Below, in pieces: positions 47,526-60,855 of a DNA stretch of 64,000 nt. The stretch's first letter is position 1, and each line of letters opens with the position of its first letter. The notes below the pieces were generated by a model. The model was given only the letters and a program-made list of their open reading frames with translations, was not told where the DNA came from and did no database searches. The stretch is from Anastrepha obliqua (taxonomy: Eukaryota; Arthropoda; Insecta; Diptera; Tephritidae), in assembly GCF_027943255.1 (NCBI RefSeq), contig NC_072894.1, positions 134,531,601 through 134,595,600 of the forward strand. Direction: 5' to 3'. Both the position numbers and the translations under genes were made by a program.

Positions 47526-48824
47526 GTTTATGCAGCGAGTGTAGAAATAACACAGCTTTTAAAAGAAATTATGTAGCCACATTTTACAAATTTGTTTTCG
47601 TAATTTGTTGCCACAAGTGGAACTAATTCTAGTTTCGAAAAAATATATGCACAACAAACTGTGTATTTTAATAAATATACATATATATACTGCATGTGTG
47701 CATGTATGTGCTCCATCTGCTTACCGGTGAATATCTACCAACTCTGTTGATTGTCATTTGCCGTTTGACAATGCAATCTGGTTGAACGACCTGAGGCGTC
47801 ACCGCCGCCGACCTGCGTTGCCATTTGCTTGGCCTTTTCGAAATTTCGTTGTGTGGTTGCACATTAGTGGCTTGAATGCGGTTTTCAAAACTTATTTGCT
47901 CACAATGCCATTGTTCTTCGGAATTTTTATTGGTTTTCAGAATAGTTGTGTTAGTTTTCCCATTACTCCGTTGCCGTTATTTTTGCTTTTGTTTGAAGTG
48001 CGGCCCATGTCCAATTCAAATTATAACCGGAAAACTGCAACACAACAAAAACAATGCAGGCAAGCAAACAAAGCCTTGTAAATCACCGCAAAAAAGCACA
48101 ATGACACTCCTAGAGATATGTGCTTATGCAAACAAATAGGTAAAAAACACACACACTCACACTTTGACAGAAGACATTTATGTCCTCCGTATGTCCATTT
48201 ATATGCCCACACTGCGTTTTCAGCAATGTTTCAATAGATACTTATGCCACACTCCGTCTCAGATATATATTTTTGTATGCATGCTTGTCTGTCTTCTGGT
48301 TCGTCTGCCCAGGCACCCCTTCTTTTGGTCAGGTGAGTTTTGAAATTTATTTTATTGGCTTTTCGCTTTGTTTTTTGAACTTTGAAAGTTCAATCTCTTC
48401 ACTGGCAGCATAATGAGCGCTTTGAAGTCAAGGCTTCCACTGGCTAGTTGGGGTGGTCGCTGCTAAGTGAGTTTAGGCGCATACCTGGGCACTGATTAGT
48501 ATTAGCATATTCACACAGCCAATGGTGGGCAACGAAACAATTTTATTTGTTACGGTGGTGATTGAGGTTTTGATTGAACAGAAAAGCAAAGAACATTCTG
48601 TTTATTAGAGGTTGAGGAAGAGAAACTATTGTTGTTTTGTGTTAATAAACTTCTTGTATGCAATTTTATAGGACGTGATTGAAATTATGTTTTTTGGAAG
48701 TTCAGTTAAGTTCACAACCTCTTCAAAATGCAATACCCACATCCACGACCTCGTTATCGAAGAAAAGCTTGAGATATTTTTCTTATGTCGGGCTTTTCTT
48801 TGCGATCCTGCAGGCATGTCACAT
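47526..48824. other. Spacer, no gene recognised
   Basis: Mixed composition, CATA/TATG microsatellite near 47680-47710. Overlapping short frames on both strands at 47660-48420 show no domain. Confidence 0.4.
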
Positions 48825-49437
48825 GTTCAGGAAACGTGGGAGCGAGGGAGATATTAATATTTTTTCCGATAGTCAAGCCGCGATCAAAGCTCTGATGGCA
48901 CCATAGCACAGATCCAAATTAGCCAACTTCTGTAAAGAGGAGATTAAATCTTTTGGATGTGGAGGTGACATTTTTATGATCTGGGTTCCAGAAGTGAAGT
49001 TGTTGATAAGCTTGCCAGGAAGAGATCGACTGAGTTGGTCTCAGAGATCTACTACCCGGCCATCGGCAGTAAGGGAGCTGTTGTTAAAGGTTCATTACAC
49101 AACAGATGGAGCTCCATTTCTTCATGTACTATTTCGAAAACTCTTTGGCCCGAGTACAATACATGGAGAACTCAGAAAGTCCTAAGGACTCATCATTAGT
49201 TAAATTCCAAACTTGTAGCAGTGTTTACCGGGCATTGAATTATCGGAAAAACTGGGTTTAGCATTTAATCCCCATTGCAGAAACTGTGGGGACGTTTTAG
49301 AGAAGAAGTCTGTTGAGCATTTTCTCTGTAAATGTCCGGGCTTGACTGCTAGACAATTAGCGTCACTAGATGGTCCTTTCTTCGATGGTCTGGGGCAATG
49401 CGCCAACCCAAAACGGGTACTTCAACCATTTCACTTA
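48825..49437 (+). mobile_element. RNase H-bearing LINE fragment, family D (copy 2)
   Basis: INIFSDSQAAIKALMAP near 48855-48905 is RNase H. KLANFCKEEIKSFGCGG follows, then a shortened IWVPEVK region in which the GH of the usual WVPGH and its downstream residues are deleted. The rest parallels the copy at 26.2 kb to the shared end acttcaaccatttcac. Dead copy. Confidence 0.83.
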
Positions 49438-51784
49438 TCTAACTTATATCGTGTGTTTTTTTAGCTGCATAAGAACTATCGATATTAATAACTATGGGTT
49501 GACAGCTGGGAATGGGAAATTGTGTTGACATTTCTGTTTAGTAAGATTTGGCAAGTTACCATAAATCATCTAATGCCTAATACTTGCTCTAACCACTAAT
49601 AATTCGGGCCCCTACAATTCTCTCTCATATACACCCCGTTTCAAAATTATAAACACATCATTTATTTTTTATAAAAATATAGCTCTAACTACAAACGCCG
49701 TGCAATACAAAATTTTTCAATATTTTTCAAAATTTTATCAAAACTTTCAACTTTCTAACTAGAATTTTTAGAATTTTTCTGGGTATGCAGTTTTATAGCC
49801 CATCGAGTTTTAGTACAACAAAATTCGAGTTTCTAGTGACAGCAAAATATCGTTGATTTTTGACATTAAAAAAAAATCTTTTTACGCTGCTAAACTTTTT
49901 CTTCCCTATAAACAATAATCAAGCGCATACCAAGAACTGTTTTTCTGCTCAATAGCATTAGTCAAAGCAAACAATCAAAAATATGCTATAAAGTAACTTT
50001 AAAAAATGTTGAAAATTCCCCGTAAAAAAGTACCAAAGCAACGTCTCACTTCTTTACTTTTAAAGCGCAATACCAGAAGCATTCCTTTCGCACTTCTGCT
50101 GCAACTCCAATACTGCCTCTAGTAAATTAACATCATCCACTTTTAATGATATTAAATTCTCGCTGTACGCACTCAACAATTGAAGTGCAAAGCAAACAAT
50201 TTCTAATCAATTTCCACATCGATTTCTACTACTCAACTACTGACGGAAAGTATGAGTATGAGCAAAGCAACACTTTAACCCCTTCACAGTCACAGAGCGA
50301 CACACACTCCCTTATGAGAACGAGTGACGTACACATAAGTGAAGAAGAATTCAATTTAAGACTGAAGTATGCGAGTGAACACTCCCAGAGCGCAGAGGCA
50401 GCAAAAGGCATAGAGGCCAGCAGCCAGCAAGCGGCAGTGAACCAGCCAATGCATTTTGTAAATGTAAAATGCAAATCGATGGTTAAATGGCTGAGTCGAG
50501 TCGGAAGCAATTAGGGATGGAGGCGAGAAGGGCATGCATATGAAAGACGTGGAGAGAGGCGTAAAGGAAGGTAAACAGGGGCGATTGTGCATTGTGTGAG
50601 GGCGACTGCAGTAATTAGCAAAATGAATGCGCACTGCCATTACGAAGAAAGCAATGAGTGTACGACTACTCCCTGCTGTGCAATGCTGCGCTCTGCCTTT
50701 GCTTGACTTTGCCTGCCTTTGGGGCCGACGGGTCGTATGCGCAACTTGCAAATCAAACGCGTACATGCGAATATGTTGGTGTTGCAATCATCGTCATTAT
50801 TATCATCAGGACACAGTCATCACCATTATTGAGCCACTTTGCTGCAACAAGGCAGCCAGCACTCAGTCAGTCAGCCATTTATTGATTCACAATGATTCCC
50901 GTAATGTTGTTGCAAAGAAGACTCTGTGTGCACTTTGCTCGAAGAGCACCACTTCATACGATTATAATATGCAAATGTGATTGCGCCGGCGTGAAAGATG
51001 CATCAACTTTTTCACCGTTTTCATATTCCTTTATCGAGCAAGTCTTTTACAGCATTTTCTTTTATTTTGTTTAAAATTATAACCTTTCTTAAGTGAGTAT
51101 TGAAGCTGATTTTGGGTTACTTTAAATTCTATATTTGCTTGAAAAAATACAATAAGAATGAGATTTTTATAACTTCGCTAAATAATTTTTATTATTTTTA
51201 AAACTATATAAATTTTAATTGTTTAATTTCATTTATTTAATTAGCTTACATTTTTTCTTATATTTTTAACCTTACCTATTTCAAGCGTTTAATTGGAGGT
51301 CTTACGCCACCTTCAACCAGCAACCGACTCCCACTTTTTAATGAACTCAAGTACATGCAAACTTGTTTCAGTTTGCTTGGCTTTGGTTAGCTTGAGTTGA
51401 CAAAGCTTTTGTACAAGTTGTTCACTTCTGTTCTAAGTAAAGAAGTTTAACTCCCTTTGGAGATTTATGCGAGCCAAAATATAGCCAAAATTACATTTTA
51501 ATGGCGTTAGTGAATGTAATGAGTATTGTCAAGTGCAAAATAAATGCATAATGATAAAACACTGAGAGCGTTTTTGGGTTTTATTTAGGATTAGTTATTT
51601 TTTACTGATTTTATTCTAAACAAAATTTTTTTCCGTAATTTACATGCATAACTGAGCCACTTTTCTCTCTTTTTGCACCTCTGCCCGCAAAATTTTACCT
51701 CATTACATCTACTTTTGCATTACCATTCGGCGAAAGTAGAGTCCCGAATGCCTTACATTTATCTATTGTATGAATTTAGTGTTT
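49438..51784. other. Spacer, no gene recognised
   Basis: AT-rich at 49440-50140. Near 50150-51000 the sequence is GC-richer, with several overlapping 60-140-codon frames on both strands. None shows a domain or a credible splice structure. Confidence 0.4.
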
Positions 51785-51935
51785 GCATATAACAGAGGTC
51801 GCGGTAGACCAAAAACCACTAGGAGAGGGTCGATGCTGCGTGAACTAGCAGATGCCGACATCTCAAGGGAGGGTGCAAAAACAACAGCACAGAACCGTGT
51901 ACGATGAAAGAGTCTAGAACAAGTTACGCTGCCTA
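51785..51935 (+). mobile_element. RTE-like LINE C-terminal fragment
   Basis: The plus strand reads RGRGRPKTTRRGSMLRELAD then EGAKTTAQNRV, the conserved tail of RTE-type retroelements in which a GRP-x-TW motif is followed by a W-x-x-LAQNR-like end. About 150 bp only. Confidence 0.65.
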
Positions 51936-54399
51936 ATATTTCTGCTTGCTTCTAATATCCTCCTACCCCTCTAATGCGATGAAAAGATACTCTCGCATAC
52001 ACAAAGGAAGTATTCAAAGCTGGAGGTTTATCTACTCGAACGCTCTGCAACGTACAACCCACTTCCGACGGTTTAGTATACCCACTCACCACGCTGCCGT
52101 AAGTTCACGAGAGCTCATTTTTAATACTGCTCGGATATATTACCTCCTACGATTTAATCATCGACTTCCTTCAGCTTAGTTGAACAATAAAAAGCGCGGT
52201 AGTCAAACAAAATTAAGTTTCACTATTTTTTTGCACATCACTGTACTACAAACAAACCGCAACTGGGCAGAAACTTACATTCTAACAAAATTTTAAAACA
52301 CAAACACGCATAGTGTGCAGACCAAACAAAGACTAACCAGCGCAAGAGTAGCAACCGCTGAGAGCAGGGGTACAACACAATGACAAGGACAAGGACCAGC
52401 AATGAAAAGAATGAACTCACTAATTTTAAACGAAATATGAACCCATAAAAGTGCAGTCTAAGGCGTTGACTGTAGATGCTAGTATTCCTAAAGGAAAAGC
52501 TAACCACTCATGAAGTCACTGCACATTAGAGGAGCTCGGTGCGAGTAGGAAAAATGTTGAGGTGTGGGTATGAGATGTGCGCATGTGACTTACCCTAGCA
52601 CATCTTCTGCCACTTGGGGTGAAATGCAACGAAGTAGTGACTGCATTTGAAAGTAAACTGGGTGTTGAAAAAGAGGAATGCCCTTTTTTTTTTTGCTTTT
52701 TCGGCGCCCTTTTCTTTTGTCTAACAGTAGTGTGAAAATAAATTGTGTAGCGCTTAAACCCAAACAGCTGGTCGGTATGTTTTACAACAATTTCAAACTG
52801 AGGATGGAGTTAGTACACGGGTACACGGATGCAAGACAAATGTCGGAAGTGCATTCAGAGCAAGAAGCTGGAAAACAATAAAGAAGAAATTACATCCAGC
52901 CAACTGCTGCTTGTTTTAGAAGATATAAAACTATTTAGAGAAAAAGTTTGGACGAAAAAAATAAATAAATAAGACAGACAATTACACACAAGGCATAAAA
53001 AAGAATAACGAAACAACAAGAAGTAGTTTGCAACATTTAAACATTGTGCTACAAAATGGAAAACAACCGAACAACTGTTGCCACCGAAATGTACAAAGTT
53101 GCAGCAAACAGAAGGCAGTCGTATAAAAAAAAACACATAAATAAAAAATAAATCAAGGCTAGATTTTTTGCGCAGTAAATATACCTCAGGGGCGTACCTA
53201 AATATATGCGCAGGCAAGCAAAATAAATAAAAATTAAAACAAAAATATTATGTTTTTTTAACTGCAACTTTGGAGTTAACAAAGTGACCAACAGTCAACG
53301 CCTCTGCGGCACTCATGAACTCTGTGGCGGCACAACCTGCGCGCATCACACCCCACTCCACAGCCTCTTTGCCACTCTGCGGAGCACTCGCTGGCGTCAA
53401 GTGTAGGTGTCACATGTCCTTGCCGCACTGGACACGAACGCACACTTAATCATTGCAACTTGGTGTGCGGCCATTTGAGGCTGCCAAGTGCACTTGTGTG
53501 CGGTCCCTTACTCTTCACTCATATTTCTCACTCTCTGCCGCCTTTGCTTCACGCGCTGCAATTATAAAGTCAAGCTAACGACCAACAAGAGCTCTATAGT
53601 TATGGCTGATGCTGTGTGGCATCAGCAGCTGACTGCATGATTTACGCGCCCTGAAGTATGCTATACATTTTACATTTAGCTGGTGGAAATTTTTGTGTCG
53701 CCTTGCAAACAATTGAAAATATTAAATTTCCTATTAATTGCCTTGCTGCATAGAGGAAATGGGGAAAAGCATGAGAATAAGAGAAAAATAATTAAAAATA
53801 AAAAGTTATAAAGAAATGTTTTAAAAATGTTGCAGGTCATCAGGGCCTTCCAAAAAACATTAACTGATCAACGGCAAGTGTGCGCAACAGCTTTTCCGTA
53901 TGACGCTTTTCAGTACCTCAAGCAACTTTTGTTTCTTACATATTTACATGCACACTTACCTACATATACTGGAACATACTTGTGGTCATATTTCATCACT
54001 GCTGCAAAAGTTGTGCTACAATTAATGCGGTTAACTCGCCCGATGCCGCCTCCATTTGCGTTTATTTTATTTTAAAATTTATTATGCCATGTACGTTGGT
54101 TTATTGCGGCAGTGGGTGAAGTTGCACGTATTTCAATAGTATGTGTGTGTGTGTGTTCTTAAATATTGCCATATCGTTGCATTTTGGTTGTCACAGCACA
54201 ACAGACCGCAGCGCAAAGGTTGAATTGACATTTCAAAAATTAAATTTCGCCATTAAAAAAATGCGAATACTCATTTAAACAGAAAAAAGTTAATGAAACT
54301 AATTTGGGAGCACTACGAGTGAAATTAAAAAACAAAAATTAAAACACAACGGGTAAGGACAACTCTGCTCTCGGCTGATTCCGTGAATCCTGAATATTT
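51936..54399. other. Spacer, no gene recognised
   Basis: Mixed composition. A purine-rich plus strand at 52850-53250 gives a long stop-poor antisense frame (53217-52855) that looks compositional. GC-richer part at 53280-53560. GT microsatellite near 54141-54155. No domain recognised. Confidence 0.4.
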
Positions 54400-55345
54400 C
54401 AAATGCCTACCAGATCAAACAATCAATTCGTGAAACTTGAAACTTTCGTGCGACGATTCATTACGATTTTCGACATGGATTACGGAGACAGGAGTGCATT
54501 GATCAACTTATTTCGATTTTTGGCACCGAAGCACCGCACTTAGTCACTATGAAGTGTTGGCACAACGATGAAACTAGTAGGTTGCCGTCGATCCTTGCAG
54601 AATGAATTACGTGAAGACCGTCCAAAAACGGTTGTTGTGCCAGAAACAATTGATGTTGTGCGCAAATTGATAATGAACGATGGTCAGGTAGAGATTTATT
54701 CTCGTTGATTGCCGCATAATTTGAAATCGCCCAAAAAAGTACTCGTGTCGCTTGGTGTAAAGAAATGTTGAAAAAATTCAGCCACGCTGATTCAAAACAC
54801 GTCTATGGCGTCGTAACAGGTGGCAAAACTTGGATGTATGCAATGAGCTGAAAACAATACATCAATCGACAGCAAAACTTGTTCGCGGAAGAAGCACCTC
54901 AAAGCAAATGGATTCTTGTTTTTTCAAAAAATCGGGTAGTATTGCAATTGTAGCACTACAAAAACTTAAAAAAGTTAATTCCGAGTCTTACACAACCATT
55001 TGTTTGCCAGAAGTTTTCCCAGAAATAAAGAAAATGAACCGCTGAAAACGAATCATCCTTCACCATTCCAAAGGGAACTCTCACTTATCGACTCACACAA
55101 AAAGCTTAAGACTTTTCGAGCACTCAAAAGATTGAATTAATGAGTCATCCACCTTATACCTGTGATTTGCCACCTAATGATTTCGTTTTGCTCCCGAACA
55201 CCAAAATAATATTGTAAAAAATTACATCAACGTCATCCAGCGCCTTAAGAGCCTGTTGAAGCCTTTAAACAGCTCGTTTGGAAGGTATCCAGTACTGAGT
55301 GGCAAACGTACTTTGAAAATTGGTTCAAGCGAATACAGAAATGTA
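54400..55345 (+). mobile_element. Degenerate mariner element (DD34D type)
   Basis: The plus strand gives mariner transposase pieces in order: RRQECIDQLISIFGTEAPH near 54490, NELREDRPKTVVVPETIDVV near 54600, KEMLKKFSHADSKHVYGVVT near 54760-54810, VRGRSTSKQMDSCFFKKSG near 54885-54940, TICLPEVFPEIKKMNR near 54995-55040, and MSHPPY followed by PNDF-like sequence near 55140-55185 (third Asp). Many frameshifts. No clear termini seen. Confidence 0.85.
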
Positions 55346-58300
55346 TTGAAAAATAATAAAGACTTTTTAATTATTGTTTTACAGTGTTGGACGCAAATAT
55401 CCTCGGACAAAGCGTTGAGAACACTGGAACTAATTCTAATGCACATACGTGAGATGCCCCAGTATTCATTCAATATATTTGCAACTCAGATCGCAAGAAT
55501 CAGCGCAAGGAAATGTGTTTCATTATTTCATGTATATTAGCTCTTTCTCTTTAACCATAGATTTCAGGGATGCAGCAGCCGCCAACTATTTCTTCAGGTG
55601 TTATTGAGAGCACTTATTTTCGAACAACAATCATTTTTTGCAAAGTACTAAGTATTTTTTGCCTCTTACATTTAATTACATTTTTTTTTAATAGTATGAA
55701 CTGGTTCTGCTGCGATTTATAATTTTTTATTACATTTCAGTTTTTGTTCCATCAGCATATCCACATTTTGTACATCGAAGCCACAATAAAGGTAGATAAT
55801 TTCTTGGCGACCCATGAAAAAATAAAAGTTAATTTCCGTGATTAATTGCAATGTCAATGTAGGAGAACAGAAAATCCACAATATGAAGCCTTCACTTCGT
55901 GAAACCGCAACTACATTTTTACATTTATACAACTCAGTCGTATTTATCACACAAAGTTCTACGTGTAAACTCATACGAATATCGCCACATAACCGCTTGA
56001 AAAAAAATGTGGTCACCTTCACCAATTTACCAATTTTCTCGTAACTCCATTGCGGTTATTTCAATAATAATTCCCATTTAATGACAAAAATTAAATTAAC
56101 ATTTCCAAAAGCGATGCGAGACAGTGAGTTTGGCAAAAGTAGCTGCCACATCTAAGTACGCACATACGGGTGCAAGACTTTCTACATAGGCAAAATGTAT
56201 TTATAATGGAAAACAGAAGTGAAACGTGAAATTTAATATATTTAAGTTTTTAAGGAATATTAATTGAATGGTATATCCACGAGTTGATACGATGAAATGT
56301 ATTCTTCTTCTTGATTGCGGCAATAACGCTTACGAAGTCGCTGGATCTTTAAATCTGGATCTGAAATTAAATGAAGTAAAATTTCCGATTATTTTACGCT
56401 AGATATCTTTAGTGAGCCATAACTCACGAAGCAACGATGAAGCCACTGCTTTGGTTTATACTATACGCCAAAATAATATACCGGAGTATGTAGAACTTGC
56501 CCTAGGGCAGCTCTGAATGTCGATTACGTTACTTCCATCGCTGCTCAAAATGCAATAAGGTTAAAGGAGGTTGGCCTCTGGAGACAATGTCTCAAGGCAC
56601 ATGGTAGCATTTTTGGGCAGTTAACATCGTATTTCTTTGAACTTTGGACGGGTCTCTCTATTCGCAAACTGGAGTTTCGGGGTCATGCCAGGGCAATTTT
56701 TCCGAGGGGAAAATCTGCACCGAAGATTGAATTTTTGAACTGATACTCTCCGGGTTGAAAATTTAGTTAAGCTAATTATATAGTAGAGCAAAAACGGCGA
56801 TTACTCAATCCCAAAAGTCAAGTGTCTTACCACCAGGGTATTTAATATCAAATTAGTGAATTTCTGATGACAATCTTAAACAGTCTCGAAAATAGCAATC
56901 CTTTTCAAATATAAGTATGTGTGTATACACATTCCCCCACCAACCATACAGCCATAACACAGCCTAGTTGACTTTGAGCAATTGAAATTCAACACAAATA
57001 TTAAAGTCTATCGTAAAAGTTTTGTGATTTGAAAACACCTTTCAACAACAATAAATGTTCATAATCACAAATCTTAGTATCGTAGTAAATGAGCTGGATA
57101 ATCCAAAGGCATTTTTATGAAAATTTTAATATTCCAGTCGTATCGAATAATTTTGGTGTCAAATTTGCAACTTAAACAGAGATAATAACGATAAAGCAAA
57201 AACAATAAATATATCATACAATGCTTAGCATATGCAAATATACTTTCGTATACAAGCATATATGGCATGTATGTATGTGTGTAGTTCATAAGTATGCACT
57301 TAGATATGCTGATGGTATTCAACTGTGCATTTCACTATTGTATAACTTTTATAATGCACACGGGCCGTAGTAAAATAAATTGTATACTCGTATCTGGCGT
57401 TACTGAAACACCTTGCGCCCAAAATACGGCAAACGTAATTTCGTCTCACAACTGTAACTATGCATACACTGCATTAAATAATTATGGCGCTAGCAGTTAT
57501 TGAAAAAATTATAGTTATATTTATATAATATACAACAGTTCATACTCCTAAAAAACCATATAAATCCAAGTTTCAATTTAAAAAGAAATTCAACATATTT
57601 TCTTAAAAATCTAACACCTTTTAATCAGAATTTCTAGAAAAATTCTGAGTATTGCAGGTTTCAAGTAGCTCGAAAATCGCGTTGAATATTAACAAATTTG
57701 TTCACTAAAGGTGTTGAGTCTTTTCTTCCATATAAAAAACAAAAAAGTGAGCATTTGTTATATGGAGAAAATGCACAAGACCGCCAGCAACAGAACAAGT
57801 ATGCCCATGATTTTATCAACTTTTTTGATAATTTGAAAAAAAAAATTACGAGAAATATTGGCCAAAGTACAAAAAAAATCTTGTAAAAAATATTTACTTT
57901 TCTATCTCTAAGACAAGTATTTTTGATATGTAGCTTGCTTTTGTTGCATTTGAAATCCTCAACGACCACCTAAGATCGAATCTGTGCACTGAAGTGGCAA
58001 GTGTCAACAAAACCGTTCTTTATTCACTTCTTAAGCATAGTAGTAAGTTCGCGTTTCACGTGAAATGGCTGTCAAAATTGCATTGCCACGAAATATGCGA
58101 AATTGCCACCAACATTTTTTCATCATCTTCATAGTACCTTGAGCTCCATTGCAGAACATAGAACCAAAACAATTTTTTCAGTCCGTTCTGTTACCTGTCA
58201 CGTCAGGTTTTTGTTCACGGTTTTTATTTTACGTTCGATGCAACGGAGCCATGAGCCCCTAGGTCTGCCTCGGTTCCGCTGGCCCTGGCGATTTCAATAA

Positions 58301-58954
58301 AGTGCTTGTCTGCTGATCTCCGTTCCTTTCTTGTGTAGTGTATGGCCGCACACCCTCCACTTGCATTCTCTGATTTCTTGCGCGAGCGGTTTTTGTTGGC
58401 ATCGTCGCTGTAAGTCGGTGTTCGATATCCAACTGTCTGGCCACTAAATGCGCAGGCTGCGATTTACAAACACTTTCAACTTTTGAACGGTTTCTTTTGA
58501 TAGGCACTATGTTTCACAAGGTGAGTTTTTTGGACAGCCACACTGGTTGGAGATTAGTAACTGCGTTTCTTGCTTTCTGCAGCCTTGTAAAAGCATCACT
58601 TTTGCATCTCCCAACTGCCGGTAATTGGCTGCCAAGATATTGACCTATTTAAAAAGCGCATACCATTTAAAATTGAGCGAAAATTGACAGTTCGTTGAAA
58701 TTGACAAGCCATTAAGAAATTGCAAATTTAACAAATCTCGGGAAAAAGTACGAAAATTAGTAATCCATCAACCGTTTCCTTCTTTTGTGAATATTGGAGA
58801 CCTCAGCAGCCCCCACAAAAAGGGCGAAAATACAACTGAATGATGAAGGGAGAAAGAAATTGTCCTGGTGGTTGTGCCGGAAGCTTGCAAAACCATCAAA
58901 ATGCTGGTAAATGTAGTAAAACCTGTTAAACAGAATAAAATTAGATATATTATT
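55346..58954. other. Spacer, no gene recognised
   Basis: AT-rich. A GC-richer segment at 58190-58510 has open frames on both strands (65 aa plus, 82 aa minus) without a domain; it may be an unrecognised repeat. Otherwise nothing seen apart from a LINE tail at 56.3 kb. Confidence 0.4.
56303..56365 (-). mobile_element. Remnant of LINE family C tail
   Basis: The reverse complement reads aaagatccagcgacttcgta, then gccgcaatcaagaagaagaa. It joins a block equivalent to aaagatccagcggctacctt (40134) directly to the AAG-rich 3' end, so an internal deletion has removed the sequence between them. Confidence 0.55.
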
Positions 58955-59020
58955 ATGTGGAACAACATCAAGACGCACACCATAAATAGGAAGCCTAACA
59001 GAATCGTGCGCGCCAATTAT
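58955..59020 (+). mobile_element. SINE tail fragment
   Basis: tgtggaacaacatcaagacg, then cacaccataaatagg, ending gtgcgcgccaattat followed by a T run. This matches the 3' block of the SINE copies at 20735 and 11116. Upstream sequence is not clearly SINE. Confidence 0.7.
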
Positions 59021-60000
59021 TTTTTTTCTATTATTATGTTTAAAAACTCTTTTCTTACCAAAATTTGACAATTGCTTCTGGGCCGTTGCTCATAAATTTA
59101 CATGTCTTCCCGTTGGAGTATCAATGTTGCTACCAGAAGTGAGTGCTAACCTTTAGAATAATAATTTCAAAGTAATTTCTTGTCAAAAATAATCTTATTA
59201 GAGCAGTGAGCCGTAAGCCGTAAGCCCTGACAGCTACTGTTCCTTATATATAGTAAAATATTTATTTATTGTTATTTTCCATACATCAAATATATAAATT
59301 AAATTTCTTGCTAGTTAATGTTCATTTGGCATAAAAATCAAATAAACAGGCCTCTAAAGCACCAAAAAAAATTGTTGAAAATTGTTTAACAACTCAAAAA
59401 CATGACTTTAATTTTTTCATTTCAATGCAGACAATTTGCTCAAACAGCCTAAACATTATTTGAATTCATTCATGGTTTTACTTCTTTATTTTTTCAATTG
59501 ACATTTTACAATTAGCAAAAAGTGCCAGTAGAAAGAATCTTAGGTCTATGAACCCCCTCAATAGTTAAAATTGTGTGATATCAACTGACATGCGTCAACC
59601 TTTAAAGTCTTTGCGTTGAAAACTAAATTTCGTAGGCGATTACTCAGCTAAACTTCAACTTAGAAATTCATTGCAAGTTGTCGATAATAAAAGTATGTAC
59701 GCATGCATGTAGTTTTCGCAAATAAATCTACCTGCGTGTGTACCCTCCTTGGCCATGTGTTTGCATAAATTCGAATTTAAGGCGATTTGCATTTGATGGC
59801 CTGTGTAGCACGTGAAAACAATTATGAATATCAAAGACCAAAATACAAATTAAAATTAGGACACTCACGTTTGCTTTAGTGGAATAAATGCTAAAGAATT
59901 AGGCAAAATTTATATTCCACAAATATTGCGAATTTCATACCGTCGTCGCAATAGATATTTTAGTTGACCGCTACACTCATTTAGGGTTGCTTATGCTAAC
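59021..60000. other. Spacer, no gene recognised
   Basis: AT-rich spacer up to the left terminus of the Foldback-like element. Confidence 0.4.
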
Positions 60001-60570
60001 AAAAAAAGAGGTTGTCTGTAAAGTCGGTTTACTGACGATAGTTTAACGTGACAAAGTCATAAGAAAATATTGATGGAATGGTTGCAACTTTCAAAACAAA
60101 ATTTTAATTTTATTTGTTTGATAGATATTTTGTATGGATATAGAGGAGGAGGTAAATGGAATTGCAATAGAATAGGTCAAGTTACATTTACACAAACGTG
60201 AAAAATGACGAAACATTTATCAAATTCATGAAAGATATCTTCAATTTCGATTGTGCATCCGTCGTTAATAAGTCAACAACAACAACACTCGATTTGCCTT
60301 TTTCAAGACACTTTACACTCGAAACACTCCCTTTCATTTCCTACTTTTTCTATCATCGTCCTATTCTCAACAGAGAAATGGTTCATTACCATGCACACAG
60401 GAAGAAGGCATATGCAAATACAAGTATGTGAATTTATATACCTACATATGCGCATATACATACATATATATGCTCACTCAAGTAGGACAGAGCCAGATGT
60501 CGAACGTTGCCGAACGCGGGGGCCGATTGTGCTCTTTGTCGTTCGTTCCACGCTCTCGCTTGCAGTTCAA
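60001..60570 (+). repeat. Left inverted arm, outer part
   Basis: Reverse complement of about 63592-63030. Inside it, an open frame at 60198-60431 (KNDETFIKFMKDIFNFDC near its start) is mirrored in the right arm (63437-63153). The main difference between the arms is a short indel near 60275-60290. 60570-60855 is unrelated AT-rich sequence that interrupts this arm. Confidence 0.85.
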
Positions 60571-60855
60571 GCACATTAGCTTACATTTGCTTGCGTACGG
60601 AATAGATTCGTATATTTGATATGTCCATATGACTTGTATGCATCTTTACATATAGATTTGTTCTTTTTGAAAATTGCGCGAAATTGTATATGTATATACA
60701 ACATATCTTATAAGTATATGGTAAATATTACCATACATTTTTTCCTTCATATATAATAAAAAAATTAATAATAATAACATTAAAACAACAGGTATTATTA
60801 ACAAACTTGGTTTTATTTTAAATTCTTCAAGTAAATCAAATTAATAATAATCAAT

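Noticed and set aside
50146..50787. Open frames of 122 (plus) and 143 (minus) codons
   Set aside because: They overlap on opposite strands, have no domain, leader or splice context, and lie in a locally GC-richer patch where longer chance frames are expected.
52855..53217. 120-codon minus-strand frame rich in Phe, Leu and Ser that resembles membrane segments
   Set aside because: The opposite strand is A-rich, so hydrophobic codons and a lack of stops follow from composition. No start context or neighbouring exon.
58190..58510. GC-richer stretch with open frames on both strands
   Set aside because: No homology recognised, no splice sites supporting an exon, and no transposon motif. Left as unassigned spacer.
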